The notes under the pieces: model-generated
What the model saw: the letters and a program-made list of their open reading frames with translations, nothing else
Told to the model about the DNA's origin: nothing
The model's database searches: none
Program-made: the position numbers and the translations under genes
Source of the DNA: DATAMF01 sp964472565
GTDB lineage: Bacteria; Chloroflexota; Anaerolineae; Aggregatilineales; Aggregatilineaceae
Direction of reading: 5' to 3'
NCBI GenBank assembly: GCA_964472565.1
Contig: CAYYNB010000090.1
Span: 1 to 23,192, forward strand
DNA: 23,192 bases
Part shown: one piece after another, positions 15,583 through 21,025 of the stretch
Numbering within the stretch: position 1 is the first letter of the stretch
How the letters are laid out: every line of letters begins with the position of its first letter

Positions 15583-16516
15583 GCGGCTTGTCTCCGATCT
15601 GCTGGCGGATCACATAGTTGGGGCGATCCATCGTGCGGAAATACATCCGCGACAGGTATTCTCCAATAATCCCCAGCGCGAACAACTGCGCGCCGGAAAA
15701 GATCGCAATGGTCGAGGCTAAAAATGGGAAGCCGGGCACGCTGTAACCGAGCATGAGATAGCGCCCGATCACATAGAGGAACACGGCAATGCCAAACAAC
15801 GTCAGCGCGAAGCCCAGCCAACTGGCGAATTGCAGCGGCAGCGTGCTAAACCCGGTTGCCATATCCATCGCATGCATCACCAGCTTACGAAAGGTGTAAT
15901 TCGAGCGCCCGATCTGCCGGGGATCGTGGCGCACGAACAGGTAGGTGAAGCGCGTGGTGCCCCATGTCAGCAGCACATCGATGGAAACATAGGGGCTTTC
16001 AAAGTGATTGAACGCGTCCCGAAGCTGGGTGCGAAACACGCGAAACGCGCTCACATTCCGCGCCGTATCCACGCCCATCGCGCGCCGCAGCGCCTGCCGC
16101 AGCAGCCATGACGCAACCCGCCGCCAGATGTTATGCTGCTTGCTTGCGGGCGACCCGTACACGACATCATAACCTTCGTCCAGTTTGGCGAGCAGGAGCG
16201 GGATTTCTTCCGGCGGGTGCTGCAAATCATCATCGAGCGTCACAACAAGTTCATAATTCGCCGCCCGGATGCCGCACAGCAGCGCGTTATGCTGTCCGAA
16301 GTTGCGCATCAAATTGATCCCGCGCACGTTGGGGTAGGTCTGCGCCAATTGCATAATGGTTTCCCATGTTCCGTCCTGGCTCCCGTCGTTGACCAGGATG
16401 ATCTCACTCAGCGCAGCGTGTTCGGCTAAGACCGGCTGAAGGCGTGGAATCAAGAGTGGCAAAGATTCGGCGCTGTGGTAGCACGGAATCACCACAGATA
16501 TGGAATGCTGGCTCAT
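15575..16516 (-). CDS. GT2 glycosyltransferase, polyprenyl-phosphate type
   Basis: This is a 313-residue membrane glycosyltransferase. The GT-A domain comes first (VVIPCYHSAESLPLLIPRL, LVNDGSQDGT, and the metal-binding triad at D95-D97 in TLDDDLQHPPEE), followed by the Arg/Gly motif (QIGRSNYTFRKL, about 201-212) and two C-terminal membrane helices (about 230-253 and 264-288). This layout is that of DPM1/ArnC/GtrB-type enzymes that move a sugar from a nucleotide to a polyprenyl phosphate. It is the first gene of a three-gene minus-strand operon with the WecD-like and WecE proteins. The ATG is preceded by a weak GGA. It may use the amino sugar made by its neighbours, or a different sugar. Confidence 0.9.
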   Translation of the reverse strand: MSQHSISVVIPCYHSAESLPLLIPRLQPVLAEHAALSEIILVNDGSQDGTWETIMQLAQTYPNVRGINLMRNFGQHNALLCGIRAANYELVVTLDDDLQHPPEEIPLLLAKLDEGYDVVYGSPASKQHNIWRRVASWLLRQALRRAMGVDTARNVSAFRVFRTQLRDAFNHFESPYVSIDVLLTWGTTRFTYLFVRHDPRQIGRSNYTFRKLVMHAMDMATGFSTLPLQFASWLGFALTLFGIAVFLYVIGRYLMLGYSVPGFPFLASTIAIFSGAQLFALGIIGEYLSRMYFRTMDRPNYVIRQQIGDKPHD

Positions 16517-16557
16517 GCGATTAATCCATTAACAAAAAGTGGTATAGCATTCAAGCA

Positions 16558-16574
16558 TAGCGTCTGCTACGCTA
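16558..16574. other. Small inverted repeat in the GT2-arsR divergent region
   Basis: TAGCGT (16558-16563) and ACGCTA (16569-16574) are perfectly paired around a five-base centre, in the shared upstream region. It could be an operator for the glycan operon, but is short enough to be chance. Confidence 0.25.
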
Positions 16575-16640
16575 ATTTGCGACTCGCTACCCTGAAAACA
16601 TGACAGATTACACTAGGGACGACGAGTTTCACACGGCATA

Positions 16641-16664
16641 CTATATTCAACTTTCTGAATATAG
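16641..16664. promoter_or_regulatory. Probable ArsR operator before arsR
   Basis: CTATATTCA (16641-16649), a six-base spacer, and TGAATATAG (16656-16664) form a perfect 9-bp inverted repeat that runs up to the arsR ribosome site (AGAGG). The same right half and a near-identical left half occur before the permease gene, so ArsR autoregulation is likely. Confidence 0.75.
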
Positions 16665-16672
16665 AGGCATAC

Positions 16673-17029
16673 ATGATCTACGACGATCTCAGCCAGCAGT
16701 TCAAAGCGCTCGCCCACCCCACCCGTCTGCATATTCTCGATCTGCTGCGCGGCGGCGAGGTGTGCGTCTGCCATATTGAAGCCGCGCTCGGCAAACGGCA
16801 GGCTTACATCTCGCAGCAGTTGATGGCGCTGCGCGAGGCGGGATTAGTTGAGTCCCGCAAGGATGGGTTGAAGGTCTACTACCGGCTGAGCGATCCCCGG
16901 CTGGCCGATCTGCTGGCGGTAGCATTGGGTCCAGCCCCGCGCGTCAAGGCGATTGCGGGGTGCCCGTGTCCGGCCTGTGAACCATCATCTGTGCCTCTCA
17001 CCGAAGGAGAATTCCATGCTTACGATTAA
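16673..17029 (+). CDS. arsR: ArsR/SmtB-family metalloregulator
   Basis: This is a 118-residue winged-helix repressor. Helix alpha3 carries C31 and C33 (GGEVCVCHIEAALGK), the position used by arsenite-sensing ArsR proteins, and the recognition helix is QAYISQQLMALREAGLVESR. The C-terminus has an additional cluster, GCPCPAC (C97, C99, C102), that could form or complete a metal site. Such repressors leave DNA on binding As(III), Sb(III) or other metals. The gene starts right after a matching inverted repeat, so it likely regulates itself, and its last 14 bases overlap the following redox-protein gene. The true inducer (arsenite or another metal) cannot be told from sequence. Confidence 0.92.
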   Translation: MIYDDLSQQFKALAHPTRLHILDLLRGGEVCVCHIEAALGKRQAYISQQLMALREAGLVESRKDGLKVYYRLSDPRLADLLAVALGPAPRVKAIAGCPCPACEPSSVPLTEGEFHAYD

Positions 17030-17264
17030 AGTCCTCGGTTCCGGCTGTCCAAACTGCAAAAAAGTGGAAGCCAATGCCCGCGAAGCCCTCGGTTTTTTGA
17101 ATCCGGTAGGCGGCTTCGAAGTCGTCAAAATCACCGATCCGGTGCAGATCAGCGATTATGTGCTGCGCACGCCGGGCCTTGTGGTCAATGATAAAGTCGT
17201 GTGCGAGGGGCGCGTGCCCAACACCGACGAGATTGTGAGCTGGCTGGCCGACGCGCTGAACTAG
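17016..17264 (+). CDS. Small thioredoxin-like CxxC redox protein
   Basis: This is an 82-residue glutaredoxin/thioredoxin-like protein of the small 'redox-active disulfide' (TM0996-like) type. The active site is CPNC (C11 and C14) near the N-terminus (KVLGSGCPNCKKVEANA), and the cis-Pro strand is TPGLVVNDKVV. Genes of this type commonly sit beside ArsP/DUF318 permeases and ArsR regulators. The ATG at 17016 has AAGGAGA upstream and overlaps the arsR end by 14 bases. It may reduce a metalloid or the permease's Cys pair, or supply electrons to ArsC; this is inference. A terminator follows it. Confidence 0.9.
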   Translation: MLTIKVLGSGCPNCKKVEANAREALGFLNPVGGFEVVKITDPVQISDYVLRTPGLVVNDKVVCEGRVPNTDEIVSWLADALN

Positions 17265-17275
17265 GCCCGTTTGAC

Positions 17276-17298
17276 AGGGGCAGATGCCCCTTTTCTTC
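17276..17298 (+). terminator. Rho-independent terminator between redox protein and permease
   Basis: AGGGGC-AGAT-GCCCCT forms a 6-bp stem followed by TTTTCTTCT. It sits about 12 bases after the redox-protein stop and ends the arsR transcript, so the permease needs its own promoter. Confidence 0.7.
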
Positions 17299-17305
17299 TG
17301 CCGTT

Positions 17306-17329
17306 TTACATTCATATTTCTGAATATAG
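17306..17329. promoter_or_regulatory. Second probable ArsR operator, before the permease
   Basis: TTACATTCA, TATTTC and TGAATATAG. The right half is identical to that of the arsR operator, the left half matches in 7 of 9 bases, and the spacer is again six. It lies just ahead of the GAGGT ribosome site of the permease gene. Confidence 0.7.
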
Positions 17330-17342
17330 TTGAGGTCACTCC

Positions 17343-18644
17343 ATGGAACTGCTCTCCGACATGCTCCGCTCTGGCTGGCTGGGGCTGCTCGATTATCTGG
17401 CGGCGCATGTGCTGCTGTGCCTGGTCCCCGCCTTTTTTATCGCCGGGTATCTCAGCGGCCTCATGCCGCGCGAAGTCATCACCCGCTACCTGGGGCCGAA
17501 AACGCCGCGCTGGATCAGCTATCCGGCGTCGGCTATTGGCGGCTTTGTGCTGGCGGTCTGCTCCTGCACGATTCTGCCGCTCTTTGCGGGCATCTGGAAG
17601 CGCGGCGCGGGACTCGGCCCAGCGGTGACATTTCTGTTCGTCGGCCCGGCGATTAATGTGCTGGCGGTGAGTTATACCGGCTCAGTGATCGGGATGGATC
17701 TTGCCATTGCGCGGATTATACTGGCGATCACGTTTGGGATCGGCATCGGTCTGATCATGGCGGCGATCTTCAAACAGCCGGACACTGATCCGGCCAAAGC
17801 GGGCATGTTCGAGCAAACGGCCCAGGTTCGCCCCGCGCTGTGGATTCTGTTCGGGCTGCTGGTTGCCATTCTGATCGCCGGGACGCTGCAAGTCAAACTG
17901 CTGACCGGGACGATCCTCTCAATGCACCTGCCCTTTCACGAACCGCTGCACGATCAACTCCATGAAATGCACCTGACGCTGCAAGGTGCAGTGCTGATCC
18001 TGCTGCTGCTGATCATCGCGCCTGTCGCCTGGAAAGGCATGAACAATGTGTTAAACGGCTTCAACCGCTGGACCTGGGCGGCGCTGGGGCTGGTGATGCT
18101 GACCCTGCTGCTGGCCGCGCCCACCACTAAATCCGGCAGTCTGATCATCAACCTGACCGGGCGATTCGCCGCCGAAGTGATTCTGATCAGTAGCGTGGGG
18201 TATGTCGCCGCTTATCATCTGGAACGCGACGAATTAGCCCACTGGCTGTGGGAAACATGGCGCTTTGTCAAGCAGATTTTCCCGCTGTTGATCGTGGGGG
18301 TGTTTGTGGCGGGTATGCTGCGCGGCATCATTCCCGAAAAATGGGTGCGCGCGATTGCCGGGGAAAACACGCTTGCCGCGAACTTTCTCGGCGTGCTGTT
18401 CGGCGTATTTATGTATTTCCCGACGCTGGTTGAAGTGCCCGTTGCGCGCATGTTTCTTGACCTGGGCATGCATCGCGGGCCGCTGCTCGCCTATCTGCTG
18501 GCCGATCCTGAACTGAGCGCGCAGAGTATTCTGGTGACGAGCCGCATCATGGGCCGCCAGAAAACCGCCGTATATGTCAGTCTCGTGGCGGTGTTCAGCA
18601 CTATCGCCGGGTACCTGTTCGGCCTCGTGCTATCGGCAGGTTAA
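17343..18644 (+). CDS. ArsP/DUF318-family permease with His-rich loop
   Basis: This is a 433-residue permease with about ten membrane helices, of the ArsP/YraQ (DUF318) family. The family Cys motif is present (AVCSCTILPLFAG, C73 and C75), followed by GPAVTFLFVGPAINVLAV; a matching second half has FLGVLFGVFMYFPTLVEVP. The central loop carries five histidines at positions 195, 199, 203, 207 and 210, which would line one face of a helix and could bind metal. The family exports trivalent organoarsenicals in some bacteria; others are proposed to export metals. It has its own operator and follows the arsR-redox unit. I cannot tell the substrate. The ATG is preceded by GAGGT. Confidence 0.9.
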   Translation: MELLSDMLRSGWLGLLDYLAAHVLLCLVPAFFIAGYLSGLMPREVITRYLGPKTPRWISYPASAIGGFVLAVCSCTILPLFAGIWKRGAGLGPAVTFLFVGPAINVLAVSYTGSVIGMDLAIARIILAITFGIGIGLIMAAIFKQPDTDPAKAGMFEQTAQVRPALWILFGLLVAILIAGTLQVKLLTGTILSMHLPFHEPLHDQLHEMHLTLQGAVLILLLLIIAPVAWKGMNNVLNGFNRWTWAALGLVMLTLLLAAPTTKSGSLIINLTGRFAAEVILISSVGYVAAYHLERDELAHWLWETWRFVKQIFPLLIVGVFVAGMLRGIIPEKWVRAIAGENTLAANFLGVLFGVFMYFPTLVEVPVARMFLDLGMHRGPLLAYLLADPELSAQSILVTSRIMGRQKTAVYVSLVAVFSTIAGYLFGLVLSAG

Positions 18645-18651
18645 AGAAAAT

Positions 18652-18665
18652 TTAAGCGCGCTTAA
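18652..18665. repeat. Perfect 14-bp palindrome after the permease gene
   Basis: TTAAGCGCGCTTAA is self-complementary throughout, and lies eight bases after the permease stop. An overlapping repeat (AGGTTAA ... TTAACCT) extends it. It may be a regulator site for the arsC promoter just downstream; there is no T tract after it. Confidence 0.4.
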
Positions 18666-18676
18666 CCTAAAATGCA

Positions 18677-18706
18677 TTGACACCTATCAATATATGCGAC
18701 TATCGA
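18677..18706 (+). promoter_or_regulatory. Probable arsC promoter
   Basis: A perfect TTGACA -35 (18677-18682) is followed after 18 bases by TATCGA (18701-18706). CCTATCA (18683-18689) and TGATAGG (18715-18721) form an inverted repeat around the -10 and start site, which may be an operator; it differs from the ArsR boxes. Confidence 0.5.
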
Positions 18707-18729
18707 CACGCTCATGATAGGAGATAGCC

Positions 18730-19167
18730 ATGCGTAAACCGAAAGTTCTCTTTCTTTGCACCGGAAATTCGGCCCGGAGCCAGATGGCCGAAGCATTTAT
18801 GCGGCGTTATGCCGGGAATTACTACGAAGCCCACAGCGCCGGATTAGAACCGAAGGGCATCAACCCCTTCACCCAACGGGTGATGGACGAAGCTGGCATC
18901 GACATCAGCCAACAGTATTCAAAAAGTGTGCGCGAATACATGGGCCAGGTGCATTTCGACTATCTGATCACCGTCTGCGGCCATGCTGAGGCCAACTGTC
19001 CGACCACGTTTCTCGGCTTTGGGCAGCGTTATCACTGGGGTTTTGACGATCCTGCTGTGGTAGAAGGAACGGACGAGGAGAAACTCGCCAAGTTCCGCGA
19101 GGTGCGCGATCAAATTGACGCCCGTATCCGGCAGTGGGTTGCTGAATTAGAAACAGTCGAACCGTAA
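18730..19167 (+). CDS. arsC: Arsenate reductase, thioredoxin-coupled type
   Basis: This is a 145-residue arsenate reductase of the low-molecular-weight phosphotyrosine phosphatase fold, as in Staphylococcus pI258 and Bacillus ArsC. The CX5R loop CTGNSAR begins at nucleophile Cys10, and the second and third redox cysteines are C83 and C90 (VCGHAEANCP), spaced as in that family. It reduces As(V) to As(III) using thioredoxin. The ATG has AGGAG upstream (TAGGAGATAGCC). The acr3 gene follows 23 bases later on the same strand, so the arsenite produced is exported by its neighbour. Confidence 0.95.
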   Translation: MRKPKVLFLCTGNSARSQMAEAFMRRYAGNYYEAHSAGLEPKGINPFTQRVMDEAGIDISQQYSKSVREYMGQVHFDYLITVCGHAEANCPTTFLGFGQRYHWGFDDPAVVEGTDEEKLAKFREVRDQIDARIRQWVAELETVEP

Positions 19168-19190
19168 ACTTATATGAAAGGAACAGCCAT

Positions 19191-20279
19191 ATGACGTCTC
19201 ATTCTGCCGCCGCCCAAACGGGTGCCGTCTTTGGACGCTTGTCCCTGTTGGATCGTTTTCTGCCCCTGTGGATCGTGCTGGCGATGATCGTCGGGGTTAC
19301 GCTGGGGGCGATCTTCCCCGACATTCAGGATACCTTCGATTCACTGCGGATCGATACCGTCTCCTTCCCCATTGCCATCGGCCTGCTGTGGATGATGTAT
19401 CCCGTGCTGGCGAAGGTGAAATATGAGGAACTCAGCAATCTACGCGGACAGGGGCGGTTGTTCGGCGTCTCCATTTTGCAGAACTGGATCATCGGCCCGG
19501 CGCTGATGGCAGCGCTGGCCTGGCTGTTCCTCTCGGATATGCCCGAATATCGCACGGGCCTGATCATCGTCGGGCTGGCGCGCTGCATTGCGATGGTATT
19601 GATCTGGAATATGCTGGCGGGCGGCAACAGCGAAGACTGCGCCGTGCTGGTCGCGCTCAATTCCGTGTTTCAGATCATCATGTACAGCCCACTCGCCTAT
19701 TTCTACCTGACCATTGTGCCTAAATGGTTTGGCGCAGATACAGCAGAAGTCGGCGTGACGATGGGCGATATTGCCAAGAGCGTACTGATCTTCCTCGGCG
19801 TTCCGCTGGCGGCAGGCATCATCACACGTTTTGCCTTGATCCGCCGACGCGGGCGCGAATGGTATGATAGCGAATTTGCGCCGCGTCTGGGCCGCACCGC
19901 GATCATCGGCCTGCTGTTCACCATCATTGTGATGTTCAGCATGCAGGGCGAAAAAATAGTCGATAACCCCGGCGATGTCGTCCGCATCACGATTCCGCTG
20001 CTGGTGTACTTCGCGCTGATGTTTATCCTCAGCTTTTATCTCGCGCACCGCATGGGCTTTCATTATGACGAATCGGCCACCCTGTCGTTTACGGCTGCCA
20101 GCAATAATTTTGAACTGGCAATTGCCGTCGCCGTCGGATCGTTTGGTATCGCATCCGGCGAAGCATTGGCAACCGTTGTCGGCCCCTTAATCGAAGTCCC
20201 CGTGCTGATCGGGCTGGTTTATGTCGCGCTGTGGCTCGGACGCCGCTTTTACAAAGGTGACACAACCGTTCCCGCCTGA
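19191..20279 (+). CDS. acr3: Acr3-type arsenite efflux permease
   Basis: This is a 362-residue protein with about ten membrane helices, of the ACR3 branch of arsenite exporters. The conserved Cys of the family is Cys132 in GLARCIAMVLIWNMLAGG, and the second half has SFTAASNNFELAIAVAVGSF. ACR3 proteins export As(OH)3, usually driven by the proton gradient. AAAGGA lies eight bases before the ATG. It is the last gene of the arsenic cluster, followed by a terminator. The common alternative exporter type, ArsB, is different in sequence. Confidence 0.95.
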   Translation: MTSHSAAAQTGAVFGRLSLLDRFLPLWIVLAMIVGVTLGAIFPDIQDTFDSLRIDTVSFPIAIGLLWMMYPVLAKVKYEELSNLRGQGRLFGVSILQNWIIGPALMAALAWLFLSDMPEYRTGLIIVGLARCIAMVLIWNMLAGGNSEDCAVLVALNSVFQIIMYSPLAYFYLTIVPKWFGADTAEVGVTMGDIAKSVLIFLGVPLAAGIITRFALIRRRGREWYDSEFAPRLGRTAIIGLLFTIIVMFSMQGEKIVDNPGDVVRITIPLLVYFALMFILSFYLAHRMGFHYDESATLSFTAASNNFELAIAVAVGSFGIASGEALATVVGPLIEVPVLIGLVYVALWLGRRFYKGDTTVPA

Positions 20280-20284
20280 TTTAC

Positions 20285-20317
20285 AAAAAAGCCCGGCTGT
20301 TTAAAGGCCGGGTTTTA
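20285..20317 (+). terminator. Rho-independent terminator of the arsC-acr3 unit
   Basis: CCCGGC (20292-20297) pairs with GCCGGG (20307-20312) around a nine-base loop, followed by TTTT and preceded by AAAAAA, which lets the stem extend with A-U pairs. It lies about 10 bases after the acr3 stop. Confidence 0.8.
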
Positions 20318-20367
20318 CCCCACTGTTGAGCCATATCTGAATTCACTACTGGCGCAATTCATTAAGC

Positions 20368-20373
20368 TACAAT
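20368..20373 (+). promoter_or_regulatory. Possible -10 element of the 20422 gene
   Basis: TACAAT in an AT-rich region about 50 bases before the ATG, the same hexamer as before the PH-like cluster and the histidine kinase. No good -35 is visible. Confidence 0.35.
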
Positions 20374-20421
20374 AAAATATAAATACTTCCACAATATATA
20401 TTCAGATCACGAGGGATCAAG

Positions 20422-20808
20422 ATGCCTTACAAACTCGAAAAATTACCGGATGAGCCAATTTTGATCTTTACGATCTGGGGTGATTTTGACCTCGCCAAGA
20501 GCCAGGCGCAGATCGCTGAAAAGGTGGCCCAACTGATTGCCGACATCGACGGCGACTATTATATGATCGACGACTACAGCAGCCTGTCGAACGTGGATTT
20601 TGGCGACATGGTAGCCGTGATGGCCGAACAATCCAAACCAGACCTGACCGGATCGGTGAACGATCCGCGCGCCCATCATGTGCTGGTGGGCAGCAATTCG
20701 CTGATCGAATTCGCAGCCAAAAGTTTTAATCAGGAACAGTATGGTGGTGTCGCGCTGCCCATTTTCACCAGACAGGACGACGCCCTGAAATATGTGCGCA
20801 GTCAGTAA
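20422..20808 (+). CDS. Small acidic alpha/beta protein, STAS/SpoIIAA-like at most
   Basis: This is a 128-residue soluble, acidic protein. Its layout is an opening strand (EPILIFTIWGDFDLAKSQ), a helix, a strand ending in acid residues (YYMIDDYSSL), a helix (DMVAVMAEQSK), a strand (HHVLVGSN), and a final helix. That order recalls STAS/SpoIIAA-like proteins found as small stand-alone genes, but I see no conserved phosphorylated Ser motif and the family call is weak. GAGGGATCAAG precedes the ATG. It is a single gene between the acr3 terminator and the mgtE leader promoter. Role unknown. Confidence 0.72.
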   Translation: MPYKLEKLPDEPILIFTIWGDFDLAKSQAQIAEKVAQLIADIDGDYYMIDDYSSLSNVDFGDMVAVMAEQSKPDLTGSVNDPRAHHVLVGSNSLIEFAAKSFNQEQYGGVALPIFTRQDDALKYVRSQ

Positions 20809-20817
20809 TTTAAGTTA

Positions 20818-20846
20818 TTGACTTTTGCACTAATTGGGAAGACAAT
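20818..20846 (+). promoter_or_regulatory. Promoter of the mgtE leader
   Basis: TTGACT (20818-20823), exactly 17 bases, and GACAAT (20841-20846). Transcription would begin near 20853, giving a leader of about 170 bases before mgtE. Confidence 0.65.
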
Positions 20847-20881
20847 ATGCACACTCTGTTCATTGAATTATGAAGGATCCG

Positions 20882-20965
20882 ATGAGTACGGAAACTGCCT
20901 TAGCCGACCCTGGCTCTGCCCAGGGACCTGCAATACACAATCTCATATTGCAGCTTCTCCGGTAA
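20882..20965 (+). CDS. Possible 27-residue leader peptide upstream of mgtE
   Basis: A short ORF starts with ATG at 20882 and ends with TAA at 20963-20965; AAGGA lies four bases before it. The product begins MSTETALADPGSAQGPA and ends in a hydrophobic LILQLLR. It covers all three stems of the structured leader, so ribosome movement would open them. It might be a leader peptide, in the manner of mgtL control of mgtA in enteric bacteria, or an accident inside a riboswitch. Homology cannot settle it from one sequence. Confidence 0.4.
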   Translation: MSTETALADPGSAQGPAIHNLILQLLR

Positions 20966-20970
20966 GGCGG
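20895..20970 (+). ncRNA. Structured three-way-junction RNA in the mgtE leader (riboswitch candidate)
   Basis: Three helices fold around one junction. P1 pairs 895-902 and 904-906 (of 20895-20906) with 20960-20970, with one G bulged. P2 is CCCTGG (20908-20913) with CCAGGG (20920-20925). P3 is CTGCAATA (20928-20935) with TATTGCAG (20946-20953). The P1 3' strand bases 20965-20970 could instead pair with 20987-20994 (two-base bulge), which would break the terminator that follows. This mutual exclusion is the layout of a transcriptional riboswitch. Before mgtE the natural ligand is Mg2+, but the sequence does not resemble the M-box as I know it. Confidence 0.5.
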
Positions 20971-20989
20971 ACTTCCATTCGACCTTCCG

Positions 20990-21025
20990 CACCTCCGGGG
21001 AAGCCTATTTCCCGGAGGTGTTTTT
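20990..21025 (+). terminator. Attenuator hairpin that also hides the mgtE ribosome site
   Basis: CACCTCCGGG (20990-20999) pairs perfectly with CCCGGAGGTG (21011-21020) and is followed by five T (21021-21025) and then directly by the mgtE ATG. The 3' arm contains GGAGGTG, the Shine-Dalgarno. The hairpin can therefore stop transcription or block translation. Confidence 0.85.

Noticed and set aside
17271..17276. A perfect TTGACA before the permease gene
   Set aside because: It has no -10 at 16-18 bases and sits at the base of the terminator hairpin.
20393..20404. A possible third ArsR half-site (TATATTCA) before the 20422 gene
   Set aside because: The mirrored half is missing, so there is no inverted repeat.
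20847..20873. An eight-codon ORF just after the leader promoter
   Set aside because: Its ATG lies immediately after the -10 box, before the expected transcription start.
20870..21025. M-box (ykoK) Mg2+ riboswitch identity for the mgtE leader
   Set aside because: I could not find the conserved M-box segments (such as GGTGAGGCTCC and GCTGCC-type blocks) in this leader, from memory; a covariance search is needed to be certain.
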